A stretch of DNA of 64,000 nt from Psychroserpens algicola (GTDB lineage Bacteria > Bacteroidota > Bacteroidia > Flavobacteriales > Flavobacteriaceae), in NCBI RefSeq assembly GCF_014526325.1, contig NZ_JACNMJ010000001.1, forward strand, positions 1,339,001-1,403,000, read 5' to 3'. Shown piece by piece: positions 15,895-24,510 of the stretch. How positions within the stretch are numbered: the stretch's first letter is position 1; every line of letters begins with the position of its first letter. The notes under the pieces are model-generated. The model worked only from the letters and a program-made list of their open reading frames with translations. It ran no database searches and had not been told where the DNA came from. The position numbers and the translations under genes are program-made.

Positions 15895-16982
15895 AACGAT
15901 ATTATTTAAGAAATAGATTGTGTTTCCCAATTAAGGGAATGAACAGAAGTATTATATATGACCTTAACCGTCAGGACTATTACTTTATTCCGCTTAGTTT
16001 ATACGATAAACTATCTAAAAATGAAGTCATCACTTTCGACGATGATGCATCATATAAAGAGTGGGAAGCATTGCTCCTAGAAAAAGAAATTATTTTCTCG
16101 GTTGACAATGATAAGGAAGATCAATATTTTCCTCCAATTTCAGAAGCGTATGACATGCCGTGCCTTTTAAGTACTTTAATTATACATGATAATTTTGATA
16201 TTGAAAAACTCGGGTTTATTGAATCTGCATACGTTTTAAACGTTTCGATTATTGTCAATGACTATGAAAGTGTAAAAAAGCAAGAATTTGTTGATTTAAT
16301 GAGTAAATTGTCAACATTCGAGATCGACTCCATATATCTTTATGTTACCGATAACAAAAAGTCATTTAATAGAGAAGATTTTAGACCTTTAGATGGCATT
16401 AATCAATTATTTAATATTTATATTTTTGAGCATCTATTTGAAAAAGATGATTCATTTGATATTCTGAATTTTGTTTTCAGAGATACTTCTTTCGGAGAAT
16501 TTTCTCAACGAATGACAAAAGAAAAACTTCAGGTTAATTATCCTCATTTTTTAGAAGCATTGAACAGCAATAATTATTTCAATGAAAAAGTATATGTGGA
16601 TGACATAGGAAATATTAGAAATGGAATCAATAGTGCTAAATCATTTGGTAATATAAATGCAATGAAAAATGATAAGGAATTGATCGATTTGATTCAATCA
16701 GATTCGTTTAAAACCTTATGGAATGTCAAAAAAGATGATACCCTTATATGTAAAGACTGTGAGTTTAGATACATGTGTGTAGATTCTCGTAATGTTGAAC
16801 AAAATGCTGAAGGTGAGTGGTTTCACAAAACAGAATGTAATTACAACCCTTATTTATCCAAATGGACACATGAAGAAGATTTTAAAAGTCTTGAAGAATG
16901 TGGTATTATACTCAATAGTGAAGGACAGTTTAAGATTAACGAAAAACAGCTAGAAACAGTATTCAATTCTGTTTGGGATTAA
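15891..16982 (+). CDS. gwsS: SPASM-domain peptide maturase, grasp-with-spasm system (GwsS)
   Basis: The 363-residue protein fits the SPASM partner of GwsG systems. The C-terminal Cys cluster CKDCEFRYMC (Cys287, 290, 296) plus Cys316 in HKTECNYNPY is a SPASM-like Fe-S or metal site. The central part has a radical-SAM-barrel-like feel, but I find no CxxxCxxC SAM-cluster motif anywhere; the only other Cys residues are single ones near 11, 91 and the C-terminus. It is therefore probably not a radical enzyme itself and may act as a recognition or scaffold partner for the ligase. It is cytoplasmic, coupled to the upstream gene by ATGA, and 21 bp before the exporter. Confidence 0.88.
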   Translation: MKRYYLRNRLCFPIKGMNRSIIYDLNRQDYYFIPLSLYDKLSKNEVITFDDDASYKEWEALLLEKEIIFSVDNDKEDQYFPPISEAYDMPCLLSTLIIHDNFDIEKLGFIESAYVLNVSIIVNDYESVKKQEFVDLMSKLSTFEIDSIYLYVTDNKKSFNREDFRPLDGINQLFNIYIFEHLFEKDDSFDILNFVFRDTSFGEFSQRMTKEKLQVNYPHFLEALNSNNYFNEKVYVDDIGNIRNGINSAKSFGNINAMKNDKELIDLIQSDSFKTLWNVKKDDTLICKDCEFRYMCVDSRNVEQNAEGEWFHKTECNYNPYLSKWTHEEDFKSLEECGIILNSEGQFKINEKQLETVFNSVWD

Positions 16983-17003
16983 CAGGTTAACCAAAACAAA
17001 CTA

Positions 17004-19199
17004 ATGAAATTAAAGAAATTCCCTAATTATAAACAGCACGATAGTAAAGATTGTGGACCAACATGTCTTAAAATAATAATTAAGCATTACGGAAAAACAA
17101 GCTCTCTTGAGCATATTCGCAAAATATCTGAAACCACAAGAATAGGAAGTAGTTTATCTACTTTGAGTAATGCTGCTGAAGAATTAGGATTTCGATCATT
17201 AGGTGTAAAAATTGGAATCAAAGACCTAGAAGAGTGTCCTCTGCCAGCCATTTTGCATTGGAATCAAAACCACTACGTTGTATTATTTAAAATTAAAAAT
17301 GGCGTATACCATATCTCAGATCCTGCCCATGGTATTATTAAATATGGCAAAACAGAATTTCTTAAGCATTGGATGGGTAATAATTCTGATGACTCTACCG
17401 AAGATGGGATTGTTTTATTACTCGAACCTACTCCTAAATTTTACGATTCTGAATTTGAAAAAGATAGTTCTAGCCTAGGATTCACATTTCTTTCGCGATA
17501 TCTTTTTAAATATAAACGCTTTCTTTGGCAATTGGTTTTTGGATTAATTGCTGCAAGTATTTTGCAGTTAATCTTTCCGTTTCTTACACAGAGTATCGTC
17601 GATGTGGGAATTAAAAACCAAGACTTACACTTTATATATTTAATACTATTTGCTCAATTAGCCTTGTTCTTAGGTAGAACTGCAATTGAAATAATTAGAA
17701 GCTGGATTTTACTACATCTCAGTACTCGAATCAATATATCATTAGTAGCCGATTTTTTTGTAAAACTCATGAATTTACCAATTGGGTTTTTCGATTCCAG
17801 AATGACAGGAGATATCATGCAACGTATAAATGATCATAAAAGAATAGAACGCATTTTAACTACATCGTCCTTAAATGTGCTATTCTCAATGGTGAATTTA
17901 ATCATATTTAGTGCCGTTTTAGCCTACTATAACCTTATGATTTTTGCAATTTTCTTATTGGGTAGTCTGCTCTATTTTTTCTGGATAGTCATATTCCTAA
18001 AAAAGCGAAAAGATTTAGATTACAAACAATTCTCACAAGTTAGTCAAGAGCAAAGTAAAGTCATCGAGCTTATTAATGGTATGCAAGAAATTAAGCTTCA
18101 CAATGCTGAAAGACAGAAGCGATGGGGTTGGGAGTTTTTACAGGCAAGATTGTTTAAAATATCTATTGATGGTCTGGCATTAGAGCAATACCAAAGTGTT
18201 GGGTCAGGGTTTATTAATGAGTTAAAGAATATTTTAATTACTGTTCTATCTGCTAAGTTAGTTATTGATGGGAATATCACTTTGGGGATGATGCTGGCAA
18301 TTAGTTACATTGTTGGTCAATTAAACTCGCCAATATCGCAACTTATAAACTTTATTAGAGAAGTACAAGATGCCAGAATATCTCTTGACAGATTAACAGA
18401 AATACATAACAAGCCTAATGAAGAGGATCCTGAGCAACAAAAGATTACTGAAATTCCAACCGATGCAGATATTGAGCTTAAAAATGTGTCTTACAGGTAT
18501 ATAGGTTCAGAACAATTAGTACTCAAAGACTTAAGTTTAAAAATACCTGCAAATAAAATTACAGCCATTGTTGGAACAAGTGGAAGTGGGAAAACAACAC
18601 TCATGAAGCTGCTCTTAAAATTCTATGAGCCAAACGAAGGTCAAATCAATATTGGGAACTTTAACTTAAATAATATTTCTCAAAGAAGCTGGAGAGAAGA
18701 GTGTGGAGTTGTAATGCAAGAAGGATATATATTTAGTGATACTATTGCTAATAATATTGCTGTTGGTGATAATTACATCGATAAAGAAAGACTTGCACAT
18801 GCCGTAAATGTTGCTAACATTAGTGAATACATAGAATCATTACCATTATCTTATAATACCAAAATTGGAATGGAAGGGGTTGGTTTAAGTACAGGTCAAA
18901 AACAACGATTGTTAATTGCTAGAGCAGTCTATAAAAATCCTAATGTGTTGTTCTTTGATGAAGCTACAAGTGCTCTTGACGCCAATAACGAAAAAATTAT
19001 CATGGAAAAACTTGATCGCTTTTTTGAAAATAAGACAGTCCTAGTCGTAGCTCACCGTCTAAGTACTGTTAAAAATGCAGATCAAATTGTTGTACTCGAA
19101 AAAGGAAAAATTGTTGAAGTCGGTAATCATAAAGAATTGGTTAAGAAAAAAGGCAATTATTACAACTTAGTTAAAAATCAATTAGAACTCGGAAATTAA
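17004..19199 (+). CDS. Peptidase C39 domain-containing ABC transporter (peptide exporter/leader protease)
   Basis: This 731-residue protein joins a C39 protease to an ABC exporter half-transporter. The protease has its catalytic Cys17 in KDCGPTCL, a His in WNQNHYVVLF and an Asp in SDPAHG. About six transmembrane segments follow (about residues 165-440). The ATPase has Walker A GTSGSGKTTL, signature LSTGQKQRL (canonical LSGGQ), Walker B VLFFDEATSALD and the H-loop VAHRLS. C39 exporters cut after double glycine and export the core. All neighbouring precursors bear GG-like sites. It is the only exporter in the double RiPP locus, so it could also process the lanthipeptide-type precursor. Confidence 0.95.
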   Translation: MKLKKFPNYKQHDSKDCGPTCLKIIIKHYGKTSSLEHIRKISETTRIGSSLSTLSNAAEELGFRSLGVKIGIKDLEECPLPAILHWNQNHYVVLFKIKNGVYHISDPAHGIIKYGKTEFLKHWMGNNSDDSTEDGIVLLLEPTPKFYDSEFEKDSSSLGFTFLSRYLFKYKRFLWQLVFGLIAASILQLIFPFLTQSIVDVGIKNQDLHFIYLILFAQLALFLGRTAIEIIRSWILLHLSTRINISLVADFFVKLMNLPIGFFDSRMTGDIMQRINDHKRIERILTTSSLNVLFSMVNLIIFSAVLAYYNLMIFAIFLLGSLLYFFWIVIFLKKRKDLDYKQFSQVSQEQSKVIELINGMQEIKLHNAERQKRWGWEFLQARLFKISIDGLALEQYQSVGSGFINELKNILITVLSAKLVIDGNITLGMMLAISYIVGQLNSPISQLINFIREVQDARISLDRLTEIHNKPNEEDPEQQKITEIPTDADIELKNVSYRYIGSEQLVLKDLSLKIPANKITAIVGTSGSGKTTLMKLLLKFYEPNEGQINIGNFNLNNISQRSWREECGVVMQEGYIFSDTIANNIAVGDNYIDKERLAHAVNVANISEYIESLPLSYNTKIGMEGVGLSTGQKQRLLIARAVYKNPNVLFFDEATSALDANNEKIIMEKLDRFFENKTVLVVAHRLSTVKNADQIVVLEKGKIVEVGNHKELVKKKGNYYNLVKNQLELGN

Positions 19200-19200
19200 G

Positions 19201-20493
19201 ATGTCAGAAAAATTACAAGACATAGAATTAAGAAGCGAAGAAGTACAAGAGATACTAACCAAGGTGCCACATTGGATGATACGCTGGGGAAATCTGTTAT
19301 TTCTTGGATTGCTCATGCTAATAATATTTCTTTCATGGTTTATAAAATATCCAGATATTATTCAATCTGAAACTTATGTAACTACGATAATTCCACCTCA
19401 AAAGGAATTTGCTAATACAACAGGGAAGTTCGAAGTAATTTTAGTAAAAGATGATGAGCAGGTTAGTGTCAATCAACCACTGGCTGTTATCGAGAATTCA
19501 GCAAGTTACAAGGATGTTTTTAAATTAAAACAAATCATAGATACTCTAAAAATTAATAATAAAGACTTCATATTTCCTCTAGATAGTTTGCCAATTTTAT
19601 TTCTTGGTGATTTAGAAGTTCAATATGCTTTATTTGAAAACAGTTACATACAATATAAATTAAACAAAGAACTTAAACCATTTGCTAATGAAACTATTGC
19701 AAATAGGTATTCAATTTCCGAATTAAATAGACGCCTTAAGAGTTTAAAATCTCAGGAAAGTATTGGGAGAAAAGAATTAGAGTTTAAGCATAATGATCTC
19801 ATGCGTAACAAATCATTATATGAAAAGGGTGTGATCTCAGCTCAAGCTTATGAAAATATTCAATTAGAATATGCGCAGGCTGAACGTAACTATAAAAACT
19901 TTGAAGCCTCAATATCTCAAGTTAGAGAAGGAATTAGTAATGCCAATAAAGTGTCTAAAGGCGCAGAAATCAATAAAGTTACAGAGGAAATGTTGATGCT
20001 AAAAAATGTGATTCAATCCTTTAATAAACTGAAAAAAGCATTGCGAGATTGGGAATTACAATATGTGCTAAAATCGAATATAGAAGGCAAAGTGTCTTTT
20101 TTAAATTATTATGATGAAAACCAAACGGTTCAATTGGGCGATTTAGTATTCTCTATAATCCCTAAGGAAAACTCTTCATATATAGCAAAACTCAAAACAC
20201 CTTCTCAGAATTTTGGTAAGGTCAAACTAGGTCAAAAAGTAAATGTTAAACTAGAAAATTATCCAGATACTGAATTTGGATTACTTAGCGGAACAGTAAG
20301 TCACATTTCGGTTTTACCTGATGATGAAGGCAATTATATGGTTGATGTTTTACTTCCAGAAAAATTAATCACATCTTATAACAAGGAAATAGACTTTAAA
20401 CAGGAAATGCGTGGTTCGGCAGAAATTATTACTGAAGACCTCAGACTTATAGAGCGCTTTTTTTATCAGTTTAAAGAAGTCTTAAAGCGTTAA
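19201..20493 (+). CDS. HlyD-family periplasmic adaptor of the peptide exporter
   Basis: The 430-residue protein has a short cytoplasmic N-terminus, one transmembrane segment (about residues 30-48) and a long coiled-coil hairpin around residues 130-290, flanked by lipoyl/barrel-sandwich halves (IENSASYKDVF, then SNIEGKVSFLNYY). It starts 1 nt after the ABC gene stop. This is the membrane-fusion subunit that would link the C39-ABC exporter to an outer-membrane TolC-type channel. No TolC is encoded in this cluster; the one at 54025 belongs to another operon. It closes the grasp-with-spasm operon, and lacI lies convergent 16 bp downstream. Confidence 0.9.
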   Translation: MSEKLQDIELRSEEVQEILTKVPHWMIRWGNLLFLGLLMLIIFLSWFIKYPDIIQSETYVTTIIPPQKEFANTTGKFEVILVKDDEQVSVNQPLAVIENSASYKDVFKLKQIIDTLKINNKDFIFPLDSLPILFLGDLEVQYALFENSYIQYKLNKELKPFANETIANRYSISELNRRLKSLKSQESIGRKELEFKHNDLMRNKSLYEKGVISAQAYENIQLEYAQAERNYKNFEASISQVREGISNANKVSKGAEINKVTEEMLMLKNVIQSFNKLKKALRDWELQYVLKSNIEGKVSFLNYYDENQTVQLGDLVFSIIPKENSSYIAKLKTPSQNFGKVKLGQKVNVKLENYPDTEFGLLSGTVSHISVLPDDEGNYMVDVLLPEKLITSYNKEIDFKQEMRGSAEIITEDLRLIERFFYQFKEVLKR

Positions 20494-20509
20494 TGTAGCC
20501 CTGTAGATA

Positions 20510-21544
20510 TTAAATCAGAGTTTTTGTTGAATCTCTTTTAACTAATGATGTTTCTAATTCAATGATTTTTGGATGAACCTCTTTTTGCTGTTTTAGAGCT
20601 TTCAATTCTTTATATAATTGCTTAAATGCCATTTTGCCCATTTGATAACCTGGTTGGTCTATAGTAGATAGAGTTGGTGTTATTGCTGAAGACATAAACC
20701 AGTTACTAAAACCCACAATAGAAATGTCTTCTGGGATCTTAATACCTCGTTTGTTAAATTCAGTTATAGCTCCAATAGCAACCATATCTGTATTGATGAA
20801 AATTCCGTCTACATCACTATGATCTTTTAATAATTGAGCGGCATTATTTTTACCTTCTTCAAAACTCTTATCGCTACAATCACAAATGTAAACAAGAGAA
20901 GAATCATAAGGCAAATCATTATCTAGTAATGCTTTTTTATATCCTAAAAACCGATCTATCGAATTTTGAGGTAATAGAGGACCTCTAAAATGAGCGATTC
21001 TTTTACAGCCTGTATCAATTAAATGTTGAGTTGCCATGTAAGCAGCTTTCCTATCATCAATAATAACTTTAGAGCAATTAACGATTTTGGCGATCTTATC
21101 AAACATCACTATTGGTTTGTCCTGATCCATTACATCGGTTATATGTTTAAAGTCAGAAGTTTCGTTTGCTAATGATATGAGGATACCATCAACATGCTTA
21201 CTCATGAGTAAATCAATTTGCTTTTTTTCAAGTTCATAAGACTCATTAGACTGAAGTATAATAACGAAATATCCTTTTTTTTCAGCTTGTGCTATTATCC
21301 CTTTAATGACAGTAGAAAAGAAATGATGAACTACTTCAGGAATAATTAAACCTATAGTTTTAGATTCCTTGGTTCTTAAATTAACAGCAAATGAATTTGG
21401 TCTGTAATTTAATTGAGCTGCTGTTTCTCTAACTAATTTTCTTGTTTTCTTACTGACATCAGGATAATCTTTTAATGCTTTGGAAACTGTTGTAACAGAA
21501 ATATTTAAAGTTTCTGCTATTTCTTTAAGAGTTACTGGTTTCAT
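20510..21544 (-). CDS. LacI-family transcriptional repressor of the sugar locus
   Basis: The 344-residue protein starts with the LacI helix-turn-helix (VTLKEIAETLNISVTTVSK, then hinge KALKDYPDVSKKTR), followed by a periplasmic-binding-protein-like effector domain (TIGLIIPEV, IDDRKAAYMATQHLI, DGIFINTDMVAIGAI). It is divergent from the TonB-dependent receptor gene, and two perfect LacI-type operators lie between them. It most likely represses the downstream uptake and fructosidase genes and itself. Sucrose, fructose or a phosphorylated derivative is the inferred effector, judging only by the neighbours. Confidence 0.93.
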   Translation of the reverse strand: MKPVTLKEIAETLNISVTTVSKALKDYPDVSKKTRKLVRETAAQLNYRPNSFAVNLRTKESKTIGLIIPEVVHHFFSTVIKGIIAQAEKKGYFVIILQSNESYELEKKQIDLLMSKHVDGILISLANETSDFKHITDVMDQDKPIVMFDKIAKIVNCSKVIIDDRKAAYMATQHLIDTGCKRIAHFRGPLLPQNSIDRFLGYKKALLDNDLPYDSSLVYICDCSDKSFEEGKNNAAQLLKDHSDVDGIFINTDMVAIGAITEFNKRGIKIPEDISIVGFSNWFMSSAITPTLSTIDQPGYQMGKMAFKQLYKELKALKQQKEVHPKIIELETSLVKRDSTKTLI

Positions 21545-21603
21545 AAAAAATCATCAATTTAAAACATAAAGTTAGCCTATAAAAAGCATTATTACAAGAA
21601 AAT

Positions 21604-21639
21604 CGAAAACGTTTTCGCGAAATCGAAAACGTTTTCGAT
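21604..21639. promoter_or_regulatory. Two tandem LacI-family operators
   Basis: CGAAAACGTTTTCG occurs at 21604-21617 and again at 21624-21637, centres exactly 20 bp apart. The second is part of an 18-bp perfect palindrome (21622-21639). The central CG and AAACGTTT half-sites are typical of LacI/GalR operators. The 20-bp period, about two helix turns, would put two dimers on the same DNA face. Confidence 0.9.
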
Positions 21640-21728
21640 TTGTTAAATTCATTTTTTATTGAACTATAAATATATATTCGGCAATAATTAACCTAAATAA
21701 TTGTCAAATTATTAAAAAACAAACTAAA

Positions 21729-24362
21729 ATGATCACAACAAAAAAATGTTACAGCTTATTGCTTATGCTAGTAATGTCTGTGTCGAGTGTTATAGCACAG
21801 TCGAGTATTTCTGGAAAGGTATCTGACACATCTGGTATGCCTTTAGGAGGAGTAAATGTAATTCTTGAAGGAACTACTCAAGGAGCAGTTTCAGATTTTG
21901 ATGGAAATTATACCATTAGCAATGTTGAGAATGGTTCTTACACGTTAAATGCTACATATTTAGGGTATTCAAAATTTACTCAAAATGTAACTATTGACGG
22001 AGAAAGTATCACAATTAATTTTACGATGAGTGAAGATGCAGAATCACTAGATCAAATTATTGTGACAGGAGTTACTAATCCGAAATCTAGAATAGAATCT
22101 AGTGTTTCCGTAACAACAATGCGACCAAAAATTATTCAGCAATCTGCACCGAGAACTACAGCTGAAATTTTTAGAACTATACCTGGTATTCGATCTGAAT
22201 CTTCGGGTGGTGAAGGTAATTCAAATATAGCTGTGCGTGGTGTTCCAGTATCTTCAGGAGGATCAAAATATGTACAACTACAAGAAGACGGTTTACCTGT
22301 TTTGTTATTTGGAGATATCGCATTTGCAACGTCTGATATTTTTACACGATATGATTCAAATATTGGTAGAATAGAAGCAATTAGAGGTGGTTCGGCTTCG
22401 ACATTATCCTCAAATTCTCCTGGTGCAATTATTAACTTGATTAGTAAAACTGGTAAAACTGAGGGTGGTTCAATTGGAACATCTTTTGGATTGGATTATG
22501 GCAATTTCAGAACAGATTTTGACTATGGAGCTCCAATTGCTGATGGTCTATATTTTCACATGGGAGGTTTTTACAGAGTAGGAGAAGGTATTAGAGATGC
22601 AGGATATACCGCTAATAATGGTGGTCAATTCAAATTCAATATAACCAAAGAATTTGACAAAGGTTATATAAGATTATATACCAAATATTTGAATGATAGA
22701 GCAATAGCATACTTGCCTAATCCTATTAAAGTAACTGGGACTAACGATGATCCAAATTTTTCTGATATACCAAATTTTGATGCTAACAACCAAACGCTGC
22801 ATACACCTTACTTATCTCAAAATGTTGGTCTTGGTGAGAGTGGCGAATTACGTCGATCTAATGTGAGTGATGGAATGAATCCTATATCGACATCTGTTGG
22901 TATGGAAGCATCTTTTGATCTAGGAGATGGATTTAAAATTAAAAATAACGGAAGGTTCTCATTTAATAAAGGTGGGTTTAATTCACCTTTTCCAGCAAGT
23001 GTATCTACAGTATCCGATTTCCTAGCTGGCGATTTTGCTGTCGATAATGGTTATGATTCTTTAGCTTATGCTAATGGTGATGGTGCTGTAAATGGAAGTT
23101 CTTTAATAGCTCCAGTTGTACTTTTTGATACACAGTTAAATAATTTTAACAACTTTATGAATGATATTCGTTTAACCAAATCCTTTGATAAATTAGACCT
23201 AACTCTTGGGTATTTTAAAGGAATACAAAACTTGTCTATGTCATGGTTATGGAATTCATATCTATTAGAAGCTTCGGGTGATGATGCAAGACTTATTGAT
23301 GCCTTAGACTCTAATGGTGACCCACTATCAGTAAATGGTTTAGTAGGTTATGGTGCTGCTTTTTTTGGAAACTGTTGCCAACGTAGTTACGATACAAGAT
23401 ATAATACCTCTGCTCCATACTTGGCATTAGCTTTTGAAGCTTCTGAAAATTTAAATTTAGATGCAAGTATTCGTTTTGATAAAGGACAAGTAGATGGTTC
23501 ATTTGCTGGACCTTCAACATCTGTAAATGATATTAACAATGACGGTGTAATTTCTCAGCCAGAACAAACGGTTCAATCTATAGATTTGTCAAATCCAACA
23601 ACCGTTAATTACGATTATGATTATGTGTCTTTTTCTTTAGGTGCTAACTATAAATTAAAAGATAACGAAGCTGTATTTGCACGATATAGTAGAGGTGGTG
23701 CAGCAAAAGCTGATCGTATTTTATTTGCTGGTTTAGAGTATACAAATAGCGATAGAATTAATGCGTTAGATTTTATCAATCAAGCAGAAATTGGATATAA
23801 AAGAGGTTTCGAAAGAGGAGCAGTATATGCAACCTTGTTTTTTGCTAAAACTATTGAAGAAGGAGGTTTTGAAGCTACCTCTAATAGTATCATAGAGAAT
23901 GACTACAAGTCTTTGGGAATCGAAATAGAAGGTTCGTATAGATTTAGTGATAATTTCAATGTACGTGGTGGATTAACATTTACCGATGCGGAAATTGATT
24001 CTGGAGACAATAAAGGTAATACACCTAGAAGACAACCTGATTTTATTTACAACCTTATACCAACGTTTGACTTTGGAAGTAAAAATCAAAACTCATTTGG
24101 CTTAAGTTTTATCGGTCAAACTAAAGCTTATGCTCAAGATTCAAATGAATTGGTACTACCAGGCTTTGTGATAGTTAATAGCTTTGTTAATATTGGAATT
24201 ACTGAAAAATTAAATGCAAGTTTATCTGCAAACAATGTCTTTGATACATTAGGAATTACAGAATCTGAAGAAGGAAGTATTGTTGAAGGTCAAACAAATT
24301 ATTTAAGAGTAAGACCTGTACCAGGCCGTTCAATCTCTTTAGGTCTTAATTATAGTTTCTAA
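21729..24362 (+). CDS. TonB-dependent outer-membrane receptor with N-terminal carboxypeptidase-regulatory-like domain
   Basis: The 877-residue protein has a signal peptide (to about residue 23, VIAQSS), a CarboxypepD-regulatory-like beta domain (ISGKVSDTSGMPLGGVNV to about residue 110), a plug domain (SAPRTTAEIFRTIPGIR, AIRGGSASTLSSNSPGA) and a 22-stranded barrel ending in aromatic SLGLNYSF. It imports a ligand through the outer membrane with TonB energy. The absence of a SusD gene next to it and the length below 1000 residues argue against a SusC/SusD pair. The operon context suggests a sucrose-type or fructan-derived sugar. It is probably controlled by the two LacI operators about 90-125 bp upstream. 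Confidence 0.9.
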   Translation: MITTKKCYSLLLMLVMSVSSVIAQSSISGKVSDTSGMPLGGVNVILEGTTQGAVSDFDGNYTISNVENGSYTLNATYLGYSKFTQNVTIDGESITINFTMSEDAESLDQIIVTGVTNPKSRIESSVSVTTMRPKIIQQSAPRTTAEIFRTIPGIRSESSGGEGNSNIAVRGVPVSSGGSKYVQLQEDGLPVLLFGDIAFATSDIFTRYDSNIGRIEAIRGGSASTLSSNSPGAIINLISKTGKTEGGSIGTSFGLDYGNFRTDFDYGAPIADGLYFHMGGFYRVGEGIRDAGYTANNGGQFKFNITKEFDKGYIRLYTKYLNDRAIAYLPNPIKVTGTNDDPNFSDIPNFDANNQTLHTPYLSQNVGLGESGELRRSNVSDGMNPISTSVGMEASFDLGDGFKIKNNGRFSFNKGGFNSPFPASVSTVSDFLAGDFAVDNGYDSLAYANGDGAVNGSSLIAPVVLFDTQLNNFNNFMNDIRLTKSFDKLDLTLGYFKGIQNLSMSWLWNSYLLEASGDDARLIDALDSNGDPLSVNGLVGYGAAFFGNCCQRSYDTRYNTSAPYLALAFEASENLNLDASIRFDKGQVDGSFAGPSTSVNDINNDGVISQPEQTVQSIDLSNPTTVNYDYDYVSFSLGANYKLKDNEAVFARYSRGGAAKADRILFAGLEYTNSDRINALDFINQAEIGYKRGFERGAVYATLFFAKTIEEGGFEATSNSIIENDYKSLGIEIEGSYRFSDNFNVRGGLTFTDAEIDSGDNKGNTPRRQPDFIYNLIPTFDFGSKNQNSFGLSFIGQTKAYAQDSNELVLPGFVIVNSFVNIGITEKLNASLSANNVFDTLGITESEEGSIVEGQTNYLRVRPVPGRSISLGLNYSF

Positions 24363-24418
24363 ATTTTTATTTATAAGTGTTAATAAAAATTATTTGAGTT
24401 TTTTAAATTGATTTGAAT

Positions 24419-24455
24419 AAAAAGGGTCAATGTTTTGAAGCATTGGCTCTTTTTT
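24419..24455 (+). terminator. Terminator between receptor and MFS genes
   Basis: A stem of about 14 bp including two G-U pairs (24419-24432 with 24441-24455) ends in a run of T. It may allow separate levels of receptor and transporter expression. Confidence 0.7.
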
Positions 24456-24510
24456 CACAAAGTAATCATTACATTTAATCAAATAGGTGTTCATTTAAAA
24501 ATAAGATGAT

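Noticed and set aside
15891..16982. Radical SAM enzyme call for the SPASM protein
   Set aside because: No CxxxCxxC motif is present, so only the SPASM-like C-terminal cluster can be claimed.
21729..24362. SusC of a SusCD pair
   Set aside because: No SusD gene follows; the next gene is an MFS transporter, and the protein is shorter than typical SusC.
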